From Cyathus striatus (Eukaryota > Basidiomycota > Agaricomycetes > Agaricales > Nidulariaceae): DNA of 64,000 bases. The position numbers and the translations under genes were made by a program. The number at the start of each line of letters is the position of its first letter. Positions within the stretch are counted from its first letter, which is position 1. Location: assembly GCA_025738555.1 (NCBI GenBank), contig JAOVFP010000003.1, positions 6,324,001-6,388,000 of the forward strand, read 5' to 3'. Of this stretch, positions 10,215 through 22,198 are shown piece by piece. The notes beneath the pieces were generated by a model, which was not told the DNA's origin, did no database searches, and saw only the letters and a program-made list of their open reading frames with translations.

Positions 10215-10452
10215 ACTTTGGAAGATTATACATTTGACATTTGGTATGGACTGTTTTCATGCTTCAGTAAGTCATTTCTTAATTTTACTTTGGTATTCAT
10301 TATTAACTTATTTTCCTTAGATGCTTAAATGCATTCTGTAAGTTATGTTTATGTATTTCTTTATCTTATCATGCTAATCATTATTTTTATTAATTATCTT
10401 ATTTATAATGTAAATTAGTTATTATAAATTAGTCTTTTGTCATTGTATGTCA

Positions 10453-12051
10453 TTAGTTATTGAGTTCGTCTTCAGAGGGCAATGAAATATATTCATTTAT
10501 TTCACTTTCTATTACATCATCTGCATAAGTCCTTTCTGGTAAAGTATCATTTTCAATAAGACTATCATGTAATAGTTTTAAACCCTTTTTAGACAAGTCA
10601 ATAAATTCATGTATATTCTTAGGTAGTTCTATATGTCTTCGTGCATAATAAGATATCACACAGAATGCTGCAAACTTATTCTGAGAGATTGAACCATTAA
10701 GTTCAGCTAATATGTATGTGCCTCCTTTTCCTCTAGAGATTACCACCATAGGTCCTAAAAACCTGGGTTTCATCTTTTGATTAAGTGAATATTCTATTCT
10801 AGAATTCCTTACAAGCACTAAGTCACCAGGTTTAAATATATATTTCTTTATTTTAAACCTGTTAGTTATTTCTAGACATTGAACTCTGTTCATTTTTTCT
10901 TTAGTGATCCGCTGTCTCATTTGTTCAACATGTACTGTGTGTTTAGCCAGTGCTTGTGCTTGCAGTCCAATTAATTCATGTGTTGAAATAGGTCTGCCTG
11001 GCCATTGTACCAGCCAAGTTGCTTCTTGCAAATTAAGAGGGAGAATTGGATGTGCTCCAGTAACCATGAAGTATGGTGAACACCCAGTTCTTTTTCTTAT
11101 GGAAATGTGATCAGCCCATAGTGCATGGTGTAGGTACCAGTACCATCTTTGTAATTCACCATTTGTGGCTTTATGCAAAATCTGATGCAAATCCCAGTGT
11201 GCTCATTCAACTTTTCTATTAGCAGAAGATTTATATGGTAAAATGGAAATTCCTCTAATGCCATAATTGTCCTGAAGCCAACAAGTAGCATTAATAAATG
11301 CTCCTGCATTGTCAGTAACAATTTCCCTTATACCTTCCCATCAGCACATAATATCTTCAAAGAGCCAGTTACCAATGGTTTCTGCTGTTTGTCTTCTTAA
11401 TGCTCTTGCCTCAACCCAAGAAGATAATGAACATCATTCTTGTATGATAAACTTATATCCATTAGAGTGTGATGTCATATGCATGACATCAGTGTGTAGT
11501 ACTTGAAATATTGATGGTGTGTGTAACAAAACTGGTTGAGTCACTATCAAAAGCTTTTGCTACTTCTGACAAATATCACAAGTCTTTACATACCAAGCAA
11601 TATCTCATTCCATTTCTGGCCACCAAAATCACTGTGCAATTAATCTATTGGTAGCATACACACCTCTATGTTCAAGATGGTCATGTGCTGATGATATCAT
11701 ATACATGTGATGTTCTTTATCAACTACAAGTTGATGTTCATTCCCATTATTCTTTCTATAAAATCATCCATTCATTATGAAGAAATGACTAGCTGTTCTT
11801 GTGAATGATAAGTATTTCTTATCAGTCATATTAGCTGGTTTTTCTCACTTGCTGCTTTGCAGCCATTCTTTAATCTTTATTAACTTTGTGTCAAATTCTT
11901 TTGCACTCCCACTTCTCATATCTTCTAGATATTCTTGTTGAATATCAGAATCATATTTTAACTCTAGATCTGAAATTACTGATCTAGACATGTGAACAAA
12001 GGTGAGATATGCTTTGGTTTCAGATGGACATTCTGCATGTGACATTATTTG
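10453..12051 (-). pseudogene. gypsy-1 integrase and C-terminal domain
   Basis: Zinc-binding landmarks (H...H, then KTCDICQK near 11580), the core Asp residues (LHTDVMH near 11490; IVTDNAGAF near 11310) and the third acidic residue in KVE (near 11210) can all be seen across frame-consistent stretches broken by TGA. The open part 10453-11190 has the C-terminal GDLVLVRNS and GPMVVI motifs of Ty3 integrases. At least seven TGAs occur; the one at 11203-11205 follows KVE, where Arg is usual. Confidence 0.8.
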
Positions 12052-12054
12052 TTG

Positions 12055-13986
12055 TCACACTAAATCATTCTTTTCTGATTCCTCTCTTGCTAAGCTTAAC
12101 TCATGTTCAAAATCATAAATATCTCTAGCTAAACCTTGGTAAAATCCAGTTCTAGAATCAATTATTTCTTTGAAAGATTCTAATGGCAATGGATCTGGTG
12201 TATTTGCATGCTCTTTTACAAGTTCAATATCTCCAGATTCATCTTCTAAGCCATCATCAAATCTTTGTGTAGTCTTATCACCTGAGTAATACCTCCTTCT
12301 AGATAAACCATCTGGTCCAAATGTTTTCCCTGCCTTATGTCTTAAGGTAAAGAAATAGTTAGTCCTAATATAGTCTACCCATTGATTAACAGTTGCATTT
12401 GGCATTTCTCCAGGATTGTTTAACATCCCAAATAAATATTGTGCATCTGTTTCAATGACTAGATTTCAGCATCCCCATAGTAAATATTTTTCTTCTTCTA
12501 GAACCATGCACAAACCACATAGTTCTCTCTTTGATTGTGAATATCTTTGCTGTCTTGGATCTAGTTGGATAGATCCAAATTTAACATAGTGTATTTTCTT
12601 TGGATCATTCTCATCTCTTTGATAGATGTAATACCCTGCTGCTTTCCAAGATATGTCTACTGCAAGAACTACTGGTTCCTTACTTGAATAGTCAGGATTC
12701 TTAGTGGGGAAGCAATGTTGTATTGCTTCTTTAATCGCATTTTGAGACATTTGTTCTTTTTCACCCCACTCAAAGATTGCATCCTTTTTGAGCAAATCAT
12801 AGAGTGGTCCTGCCATAAGTGAGAAGTCAGGAATGTAATTTCTACAATGAACTACAGTTCCCATAAATGCTCTAACATCACTAACATCCTTTAAAGGTCC
12901 CCAGTTGAGGATTACATCAATGGTATGTTGGACTGGCATTCTCCCTTTATAACTGCAATCATATCCAACTACAGTAATTGTCTCAGCACAGATCACTGCT
13001 TTAAGACCTGAGAAAGTACTATTTACACATTTCATTCTCTGTAAAATCCTGTTAACATTGTTCATATGCTCCCAGACAAATCGTCTAATTCCAGGATTTT
13101 CAAGTATCATTTCATATGAGCCATCTCCTTTTTCATATCTTGTTGCTGGGCCTCTTACAGGTGCATCATTCACATATGGTTGAGTATATTCTAGTATTTC
13201 ATCTTGCAGAATATATGTAATATTATCCTGGAAAATTGGTACTGAGTTGGTCCATCCCATTGGTAAAGTTACCAATCTTAAGGCTCCAAAAGGTGTCTGA
13301 AAGGTAGTCAAATCTCTTGAATTTTCTGCCAACACTCTTTCATCATAGTCAACATAAAGGTCTAAGATTCCTCCACATGCTCTTCCTGAAAAATGACTAG
13401 CAAGTTCCTGAGTAGCTGGTAGTAAACCTGAATGTGCAATTGTAACAGCATTTAATGGTTCAAGATTATGAACTAGTCTAAGATTCTTTCCATCCTTCTT
13501 AACTACACAGAACCACCTTGACCAGTAAGATGAATTAGATGGTTCATATACTCCAGCTTCAGTCTTGGTCTTAATAGTTCTGCATACTTTATCATAAATT
13601 GCCAGTGGTATTGGAATATTCTTCAGTACCCAAGGTTTATAAGGAATAGTTGGTATTTCCACTGGTGGAAAATACTCCTCCTTAAAACTATCTCATTCAG
13701 AATCATTCCAAGCAAAGGCTTCATTTTGTTCCATCATTAAATGGTGCATTAATTTTCTTTCCTCAAAAAGGAGAAAATTATCTGAATGCACAGCATCTAT
13801 TTTTTCCTTTCTTTCTTGTGTGTAATGCCCAGTAGGAATGAAATCAGGTGGATTGGGATTAAGTTTTGGCAAGTCTGCTAGTGGATTACCTTTTATGTCT
13901 CTTTTGATGCGAAATTTCTCAGGTAATTCAGCTAATACAGGTCTAACTTTTACACCAACTGGTTTGTATTTCTTTCCAGCAAACAC
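12055..13986 (-). pseudogene. gypsy-1 reverse transcriptase and RNase H
   Basis: The RT palm is seen in VVKKDGKNLRLVHNLEPLN, FQTPFGALRLVTLPMGWTNS and the catalytic box. That box reads PYVNDAP, so the first Asp of the usual YxDD is replaced by Asn. A thumb and RNase H-like tether follow (VRAFMGTV; VVLAVDIS near 12670; GPDGLSRRR near 12300). TGAs at 13693 and 12466 sit where the family normally has arginine (established from the family pattern, not computed here). Catalytic change plus stops mean no activity. Confidence 0.8.
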
Positions 13987-14036
13987 TTCAGCCTTCTTAG
14001 GTATGTTATACTTTCCTGCTCATACAGTTACATTGT

Positions 14037-14877
14037 TCAATTTTCTTTTGAAAGGGCAATAAATTCATCTTCATAGCTTTTCTTTTCTTTCACTTGTTTC
14101 AAGTGAAACTGTAACAAAGCTTTGTCATCAAGTAAATATGTTGTATCATTTAAAGACTTTTCTAAATATAAGTATTGCAACTCAGTCTTAGTAATATTAT
14201 CTTTCTTTGATTCTACATATCCTTCAATACTCATTTTTTCATTTAAATCTTCAGTTATCATTATTGCTAACTCTCCTTGATCATCCATTAAATCCTCAAG
14301 CTGAACTGAAAATTTTGTTTTTCATTCCTTTTCATTATTGTTGAATGCTCTCCTCTGGCATAAGTAGGGATAACACATCTTTCTCCTGTGTTGGGATCCT
14401 TAATAGTTACAGATTGAGTACCATCAATATAATTCTTAACTTCACTTTCTATCAAGCAGTCAAATAGACATCCTATCAGTATCTTGTATGGTGGGTTAAA
14501 TACAACATGAACTTGCATATGAATTGTTAATGTTCCAAATTTAAATGAAACATTTGTAGCTAGTCCACAAGTCTTTTGCACTTGTCCATTTGCACTTTGC
14601 ATAGATACAGTTATATCAGAATTATAGGAAATTCTACAAGCATCAGCAGTTTCCTTGCTCATTGATATAATCTGTGAACCTGAGTCTAGTAAAGCTTCTT
14701 CTTTCTTAAGTCCATTCACCATGCAAGTAACTATTCTTAAATTTTCAGACTCTCTAGCTACAAAAACTGCTGAATCTCATTCACTCAGTGGTAAGGTTTC
14801 CAAGTATTGCATTATAGGATCACTAATAACCCATACTTGTTTAATTTATTCCTCTGTATCTACAGTTTTGACTTGAG
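14037..14877 (-). pseudogene. gypsy-1 retropepsin region
   Basis: The aspartic protease signature ALLDSGSQI is present near 14690, followed by the second conserved hydrophobic-Gly block (ILIGCLFD, near 14470). A downstream acidic linker runs to 14037. The upstream reading (SENLRIV) joins in frame but is preceded by a TGA near 14780. The active-site Asp-Ser-Gly is kept. The copy is still dead because of stops on both sides and the lack of Gag. Confidence 0.7.
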
Positions 14878-15177
14878 CAGTAGGCTGTTCCAGACTACTT
14901 AGCATGACAGTCTTAATAGTTTGATCTTACTGTAATGGAGTATTCTTATCATTTATATCATTATCTAAATTGCCAATCATTATTCTCTTACTAGAAATCC
15001 TGTCTTTATATGCTTTTCTGTATGTTGGAGAAATGGCAAGTAACTCCTCATGAGAAAGCACTGCATCTTGGCTCCTAAAGTGAATAAAAAGGTGAAAAGA
15101 ATGAAAAAGACAGAGACAATAATGAGTGTTTGGGAAGAATCCATAGTTGGGAATAATAAATTCTAGTAAAGGAATGT

Positions 15178-16735
15178 CATATATTTATATATTTAGAGCT
15201 TCTGGATTTTCCCAATGAAATTTATTTAGTAAGCTCTTGACTCTCATTAGCACATTAATTGGTTCCCAAGTGCAATCTTTCATAGAATAGTCTTTCCATT
15301 TAATTTTATATAAAATATGTTTTCAGTTCTTTTTCCAAGCTAAAATAGACTTCCTCCACTGACTATTGACTTCATATTATTCTTGATCATTAACCAAAAT
15401 AGTCAGTGGAGGTTTAGATTTTTGTTGTGATGGAAATTGTACTGGTATGAATTTAGATAATAGTTCTACATTAAATATCAGATGTTTCCTATTCCATGAT
15501 TTTGGTAATTCAAGTTTATAGGCTGATTTTCCAATTTTTCAATAATTTTAAATGGTCCATATCATTTATCATCTAGTTTATCAACTGGTCTATTGGATTT
15601 AATATCAATTCCTTTGAGATAAAATTTATCTCTGGGTTTATATTCAGGTGCCACTGTTCAGTATTTGTTATAGTATCATCCCATAGTTTTATTTGTCAAG
15701 GAAAGAGCAGCTTTAGCATTTTCTCTTGCTCAGTTCATCATTGATAAGAAATCTTCTACTCCTATTGCTCTTGTCTTTCCCATTGGTCTTATTCCCATAC
15801 ATGGATGATAACTATACATTAAATAAAAAGGAGTGTATCCAGTTGTCCTATGAATAGTATTATTATAATTAAATTAGCATATATTAATTTTATGAACCCA
15901 GTTGTCTTGATTGTAATTTACATAAATTTGCATGTATTGTTCTATCTTTTGATTAACCCTTTCTGTTTGTTCATTTGTTTGGGGTCTATAGGATGTTGAT
16001 AAATTCATATGAACTCTGAGTTGTTTCATGATCCTTGATCACTAATGACTCTTTTTGGAACTCCGTAATGTTCAAATATATTTTGAAGGTATTTCTCTGC
16101 TACTCCTGCACTATTGATTTCTTTATTGTAAGGTATGAATGCTGCCATTTTTGTGAATTGATCAACAACTACTATTAAGAAATCGAATCCTTTGGATAAC
16201 AGGAGTGGTCCAACAAAATCTATTAATACGGTATGCCAAGGATGTTTGGGAACACTGTTCGAATGCAATATGGTACATAGACTTGATCTTTCCATGTGAT
16301 AATGCTTTCTGGAGATTTGATCCAATCTTTAAATTTGAGGTTGAGCATCTTAATTACTTCTTTATCTCGGTTTTTTCTAGATTTATAAATTTGTTCCATG
16401 ATTTCCTCACCTTCTCCATGAACTTCATACATTTGTCTAAAGTGTTCCAGTTTCAGCAGTATAAGATCTTCGTTATCTTGGTCTTCCTGATTGTGTCCAG
16501 CTCTTTGTGATAGTAAATCTGCTTTAGTCATTTGGTTTCCTGGTTTATGATGCAGTGTATAATGAAATTCTTGTAGTTCAGTATTCCATTGTGCCTGTTG
16601 TCAGTTTAACTTTTGCAGTTTCCTAAAGTATTGAAGGTTTTTGTGATCTGTCCAAATTTCAAAGATTTGTTTAGTTCTCAAGAGGTATTGTCTCCATGTG
16701 TCCAAAGCTCTCATGATCGCAAGCTGAGATTCTCT
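15178..16735 (-). mobile_element. Ty3/gypsy chromovirus fragment gypsy-3
   Basis: Minus strand, 3' half only. From the right: the end of RNase H (IWTDHKNLQYF near 16650), a linker, and the integrase core with two catalytic aspartates (VLIDFVGP near 16230; VISDQGS at 16026-16046). Next come a frame-broken integrase tail (GYTPFYLMYSYHP near 15820) and a chromodomain end (YSMKDCTWEP near 15250). Stops and frameshifts are frequent. The upstream RT part is missing: the fragment begins at about 16735, where a GTGAGAATC word array starts. The other side joins gypsy-1 at 15075-15178 without an LTR. Confidence 0.75.
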
Positions 16736-16990
16736 GATACTCCAGTGAGAATCCAGTGAGAATATAGTGATATAATGAGAGAGTAGAGAGAGTTCAGTGA
16801 GAGTTTACTGAGACTACAGTGAGAAAATGTATGATTTTCATCTCAGTAAAATCTCACCTAATTCTCATTGAGTGAGAATCTCTGAGAGTCCAGTGAGAAT
16901 CTAGTGAGAATAAGTCACTAGACTCTCAGTACAGTCTCTGACATTTAACTCTGTTGTTACAAATTCCCACACAATATTTCATAAGATCTC
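16733..16990. repeat. Word array (CAGTGAGAATCTC words), copy 1
   Basis: Words of the form CAGTGAGAATCTC and AGTGAGAAT occur in both orientations, followed by a non-repetitive tail (CAGTACAGTCTCTGACATTTAACTCTGTTG). The whole block is similar over about 250 bp to 30450-30700 in the same orientation, so it is part of a dispersed element. No terminus or target duplication was found. Confidence 0.6.
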
Positions 16991-17009
16991 TCTGCACCAA
17001 AATGGTCAT

Positions 17010-17250
17010 GTGACCTGTGTGACATGTTGGAAAAGCGTGACATGTTGGAAAAAGCGCAACATGTGTGATATGTGTGACATATCATAGCCATCACACTTGT
17101 CACACTTTTCCCAACATGTCACACTTTTCCCAACATATCACACTTTTTCCAACATTGTCCAATATGTCACATGTAAGCTGTACATAGACTCTATTGTCAC
17201 ATATGTATGAAAGTGTGACATGTTGGAAAATGTTGGAAAAAGTGTAGAAA
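17010..17250. repeat. Word array (TGTGACATGTTGGAAAA words), copy 1
   Basis: Repeats of TGTGACATGTTGGAAAA and its reverse complement flank the single-copy core AGCTGTACATAGACTCTATTG. The same core and words recur at 44790-45090. Confidence 0.6.
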
Positions 17251-18450
17251 TGTATATGAATATTAAATGAACCATACATTACATGTCATAGAAGTGAATA
17301 CATATAGCAGCACTGAAGTGAAACTGATTGTGACACAATATCAATAGGAGTGATGGTCATTTTCATTAACTCTCTGTCTTAATAGAACAAGAAAACTATT
17401 GTGTAGTCATATATAGTAAGCAGATATGTGCCTCAATAATATGTGTTGAAGATATTAGAATAACCAATAGTCTGATGCAAGAAACATAGTCATGTAATAA
17501 CTTGTGAAATCACATATGTTTACCATTCTTTTATATTTGGTATTCATGTATGATTCTATTTTGTCTAGTTGTTAATATTTTCAAAATCATCATTATCTCT
17601 CATATCCAGACTTGATTGTAAAACATCTCATACCATGTCATTTTAAATTTTCATACTCTGTCAAAGCTCCAACTGTATACACATTCTACATGATACAGAG
17701 TTAATTTCCACTCCTATAACATTCTAATTGTCATATTTTGTATTACACCTTTCAATTTTACTAGTACACATTCAAATACTTACTATGCATTAACACATAG
17801 TGTGATGCACATGAACAGCATGACACACATGGACAGCAGGACAGGCATGATCACTAATAGATTAGTAGTAATATTCAATTAGATTGAGCTAATGGTTGTT
17901 TATGATCATCAATAAATTAATAGTAATATTCAACTAGAATGAACCAATGATTGTTTATGATCACCAATAGATTAATAGTAATATTCAATTAGAATGAACC
18001 AATGATTGTTTTTGATCACTAAAAGACTAATACCCATACAAAAATAGGCACTCAAGAAAAGCCTGGCTTGCATGATTGAGGCAATCAATTATCCTAGGCT
18101 TTTTTTGAAAATATTAGCTGACACTTATGAAACATGGGGCAGGACTTGGATGTATTACATGGTGGAGGCATAGTTTTCTCACTTACTTACTCATGGATTG
18201 CTCTACCTACTCAAGATCTCGAAGCACCCCTGTGATAGAAGTTAGTACTGGAGTTTCTGACCAGGGCGTAGATACATTGAATTATTCAATGGACCATCCA
18301 GTATGGCATATCCATATACAAAAGCAACTGCAAACATATAAGGGTAGTCATCTTTAATATCACAAACTTGTCTGCAAAAGCAATATGGCATGAACTCTGG
18401 TGCATGAGAGGTGATAACATGCACCTGCAAGTCTCAAAACCCTCACATTG
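17251..18450. other. AT-rich stretch with a 55-bp tandem repeat
   Basis: No gene is supported. Three copies of a 55-bp unit start at 17849, 17904 and 17959, with a partial fourth at 18014; each begins GATCA and contains AATAGTAATATTCAA. A minus-strand ORF of 62 codons at 18242-18430 has balanced composition but no recognisable motif. Confidence 0.5.
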
Positions 18451-20212
18451 ATATGTAGGTTGATGAGGGGCTTGCTGGGAACTTTATTAAGTTTATAAGG
18501 GCACAAGTCTGGAATCAATCCTATGAATTCATCAGTGCTATGAAGAACTTAGGACATGGACCTAAGCACTTCAATGCAACAGCCACAGCAGGATGGAGAA
18601 TCTCACTGTGGCACTCATGGAGGGACTGCAACCTGAAATCAAGTCCCACTGAAGTCTACAAAAATATCACTCAAAGAAAGGCAGGATGTGGAATTGCTTC
18701 TTGGAATGTAAATGGGTTCCACAAGAAGCAAGTCCACATAACTGACTTCATGGTAAAAGAGAACATAGCCATCCTTGCTATGCAGGAGACACTAGTAAGT
18801 AACCACAACTACCCTATCAAAGTTGAGGGTTACACTACCTATTCTACACCTTGGGAAGAAGAATTCTGTGGTCAAGCCATACTCATGCAGAGCTGCCTAG
18901 GCTCATACTCATTTATTCCTTGATGCATGAATGTCGAATTAGCATGACACTTCATAAGTATCAAAATTTCTGGTCTAGGTGGTTGTACATGCTCAATTGT
19001 TATTATTGGGTGTTACTTCTTGTCAGGTGGCAATTTCCAATCAGTGCGCTCATGAGCTCTGAGAATGCTAACAAAAATTAATCAGGAATTATATGAGAAA
19101 GACCCAAATACAATAGTGGTGAGTGTTGGAGACTTCAACACAAATACTGAATGGATCAACAAAAGATTCATTAGGAGACAAAGCCCCCTGAGAACCTTAC
19201 CTGTGTGTGGTTCACTGCTATCATGCTTTCCAACAAATGGAAGGCCCAAGGTGTTGGACCACATCATAGGTACACAGGTGACCATGGATGGACTTCTTCA
19301 CCCCATAATATTTAGGAAATACTCAATCAGCAATCATTGCCCAGTGCTAGCAAGTTTAAGACAAGTTCACAACTCAGAAACTTCACCACAGACCCCGATG
19401 CTACAAGTCAGCACCAGAATAATCAAGAAATTCAGCAAGCAACTCACCAATGATAATTGTTGGCTAGTGTTGGAGGAACAAATCACCAATGAGTCTGACC
19501 TGTCAATGGATGGTGAGGGATTTGTGGATCAAACAGAAACTATATCATGAAAATATGGTGTCATGTATGACCCTTCAGCACAAAGAAAGGAATTGCCTCG
19601 CAAACTCAAATGCTTGCTCAGACGGTACAAAGCAATGTTGAAAAAAATCAGCAAGGCTGCAACATGTGATGCAGTCACTGACACATTGACAGCACAATAT
19701 TGTCAGGCCCGGAAGAAGTTCTGTGCAGAACAGAAATGGCATGAGTGCCAACAGGAGCAAAAATAGTCCTCTGACATAAGAATCTACTGGAGGCAGTGGA
19801 AACCAACCCCTACAGGTTGATGGCCACCTAATTCACAACAGTGAATCAATTCTAGAGGCAATGAAAGAACACTTTTGGACCCTCCTACAGGATGATCCAG
19901 AAGGTTTATTACAGAATGAAGAACACTGGGCTGGAATTGATCTAGGAGAACAGAAGGCTATACTTGGGGGAATTAATGCACTCTTAACATGGCCAGAAGT
20001 TCTTCTCGCAATCCAAGGAGCATGTTGAAACACAGCACCAGGTGAGGACTTGATGCACATAAATATCTTCAAAGCACTTGTACTTGAAGAGTTTATGGCA
20101 AAGCTTGCAGAAGAGAACCTGCTCTGGAAATGGCAAGACAGTGTAGATGTACACCTGTCTAAGCAAAATTTGCTAGAAACTCCCCTCACAGGTATGGGTA
20201 AAGTGTTATTTA
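18451..20212 (+). pseudogene. LINE (non-LTR retrotransposon) remnant: APE endonuclease and start of RT
   Basis: The apurinic-endonuclease domain is visible as ASWNVNGF (near 18700), ILAMQETL (near 18775), SVGDFNT (near 19122) and VLDHII (near 19255). The usual SDH end motif reads SNHCPV (near 19330), so the catalytic Asp is Asn. After a linker, the region before RT reads NTAPGEDLMHIN (near 20030), preceded by a TGA where Arg is expected. Sequence stops at about 20212, before the RT catalytic boxes, and passes into AGTAATAG repeats. It is therefore 3'-truncated, with several stops and a frameshift near 18925. Confidence 0.75.
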
Positions 20213-20460
20213 AGTTAATGGAGAAGGTTGTATTAGTAGTGAAGTATAGTAATAGTACTAGTAATAAAGTGAAGTACAAGTAATAGTATTGAAGTATAGT
20301 GGTCAGCCACTTCATTGTTCATTATACTAATAAAGCTGACTACAAGTATTAGTATTGAAGGATAGTAATAGTAATAGTAATAGAGCAGACTACAAGTAGT
20401 GGTAATAGTTAGTACTTCAGTAGTATACTAATAACATGGACTACAAGTGCTTATTATGGT
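20213..20460. repeat. Simple AGTAATAG/AAGTACAAG repeats
   Basis: Irregular runs of AGTAATAGTA, GTGAAGTA and GGTCAGCCACTTCA fill this stretch. GGTCAGCCACTTCA occurs at about 20300 and again near 20460, marking a short direct repeat. Confidence 0.5.
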
Positions 20461-20489
20461 CAGCCACTTCAATTGTGAGACATAGCATG

Positions 20490-20930
20490 AAAACATGAAT
20501 ATCTCAGCAACAAATCATGCTACTCGCCTGATCTTTTTTGCGTTGGAATCTTCTCACTTAGATCTATCTATCGGTATATAGAACGTAAAATGCAGAGGTG
20601 TGTACATATACAAACTCGATATTCTCATTGGTAGATAAATGGGAAAAGGCTTATATCTCTGCACACAGTGGTGGTCATTCTACGGTCTATACACCATTAG
20701 AATAATCGCAATACGAGCTTTAAAACGAGCTATAGATCATGCGGAACGGATGCCTTCTCGCTATACAATTGCCCAAAGACTATATGACAGAAGTAGGATG
20801 AAAACAGAGAACCATTAATAACTCCGCTAGGAATGATGCTAGCGAGCTGATTGTTTTACCATCTGAAAGGTCTCTATTAGAGCTTTAAAACAAGCTATTG
20901 AACGTATTTTTTAAGCCGTTAGAATGATTA
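20490..20930. repeat. Degenerate ~160-bp tandem repeat
   Basis: Three diverged units begin near 20497, 20650 and 20815 (ATCTCAGCAAC, ATCTCTGCACA, TAACTCCGCTA). Two of them contain GAGCTTTAAAACRAGCTAT. CpG is less depleted here than in the flanks. No coding content is seen. 20931-21317 holds nothing I can name. Confidence 0.35.
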
Positions 20931-21264
20931 CTATTGCAGGGTTTGTTGGTTTCTGAAATCCATGTCAAATTTTATTTCGCATTTTTTCACCCCCTTCCTG
21001 ACCGAATTTCGTCAAACAAAATACAGAGTCCTACTGGTGTATATTTCCCCTTTGTCAGTTCACTTCGAGTTTTACAAGGGGATGATAAAAATTGAAAAAG
21101 TGTGGCCACTGGTCTCAGTTGGAGGCCATTCCTCATGCCTTAAGGAGGGAGTGTCACAATAGCACCAAACAAATGGCAGGAGTAACTATGACTCTCTTAA
21201 GGTACCCAAATGCCTTGTCATCTAATTAGTGACGTACATGAATGGATTAATGAGATTCCCACTA

Positions 21265-21303
<39 letters not shown>

Positions 21304-21317
21304 AGGCTTGGCAGAAT

Positions 21318-21321
21318 CAGT

Positions 21322-21355
<34 letters not shown>

Positions 21356-22198
21356 TTGACCTGTGAATATTATCTTCTCTGTTTTTATTGAGAGTGGTCT
21401 TATTACTCTAGTTGTGATTATCCTCTTTGCTTTAGTTGACAGTATCTTCAAACTCATTGTCACTGTTATTTTTGGAGGAATTGTCTTTTCTGTCCTTATT
21501 GAGAGTGATCTCATTGCTCTGGTTGTAATTGTCCTCTTTTCTTTGGTTGACAGTATCTTCTTCTTCAAACTCATTGTCACTGTCATTATTGGAGGAATTA
21601 TCACTGCTCTTATTGAGAGTATTCACTTTGCTTTGATTGGCAGTATCTTCTTCTCCAGACTCACTATTGGAGGAGTCATTACCAGCATTTTCAGTAGTAG
21701 TGTTTTTATTATTGTTATCAATTTCAGTAGATTCACTTTCAAGTTTCTCAGAGCAATGAATACAGCTACTAGTAGCACTCAGAGTCTGGGTAGCAGGAAC
21801 TAAGCTGATAGCAGCATCACAGATTCACTTAGGAGGTGCAATAGATGTTCCATCATCTATGATATTCTGTTCAGCATTGGTTAATTTTACTGGTGGAGCA
21901 GCCTGAGAATCTTTAGCAATACATTGCATTGCAGATTTACTTAGAATTAAAAAATGAATAAAAAATAATTTTACAAGTGAGTTATTACACACCATCCTTG
22001 TCCTCCTTTTCCATTTTTCCCTTTCTTCTTCTGAGTATTATTCCCCCCCTGTCCTTCATCCACATTACCCCCCTTTCTACCCTTCTTTTTGGCAGGTTGT
22101 GTGGCAGGATCCGTGGATGAAATAGTATGCTTATAAGTATTTGTTTTATCAGTATTGTCCTTGGTGGATTGGTTGTGAGCAGATCAGCAAGGTGGCAT
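21318..22198 (-). pseudogene. KDZ companion gene fragment, copy D
   Basis: From the ATG at 22196-22198 the first exon reads into a Lys/Gly-rich stretch (PAKKKGRKGG) comparable with copy C (start at 50850). The next exon carries repeated Ser/Asn/Asp/Glu-rich units (SDNEFEEEDTVNQ and similar, two to three copies) like the acidic exon of copies A and B. TGA and TAA stops interrupt it, and the conserved C-terminal exon is absent. It is recognised mainly by order and composition, so it is less certain than copies A-C. Confidence 0.45.

Larger units (their letters stand above)
10453..15075 (-). mobile_element. Ty3/gypsy retrotransposon gypsy-1 (decayed, no LTRs found)
   Basis: Protease, reverse transcriptase, RNase H and integrase remnants follow each other on the minus strand in normal Ty3 order. 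Gag and both LTRs are not seen. The 5' side stops near 15075, where gypsy-3 sequence begins. All six interruptions I checked (11203, 11845, 12055, 12466, 13693, 14037) are TGA. A 75-bp copy of its very 3' end is at 44577-44652. Confidence 0.85.

Noticed and set aside
10453..14877. Reassignment of TGA to an amino acid
   Set aside because: TGA breaks are confined to transposable elements that also carry TAG, TAA, deletions and catalytic changes. Companion gene A avoids in-frame TGA.
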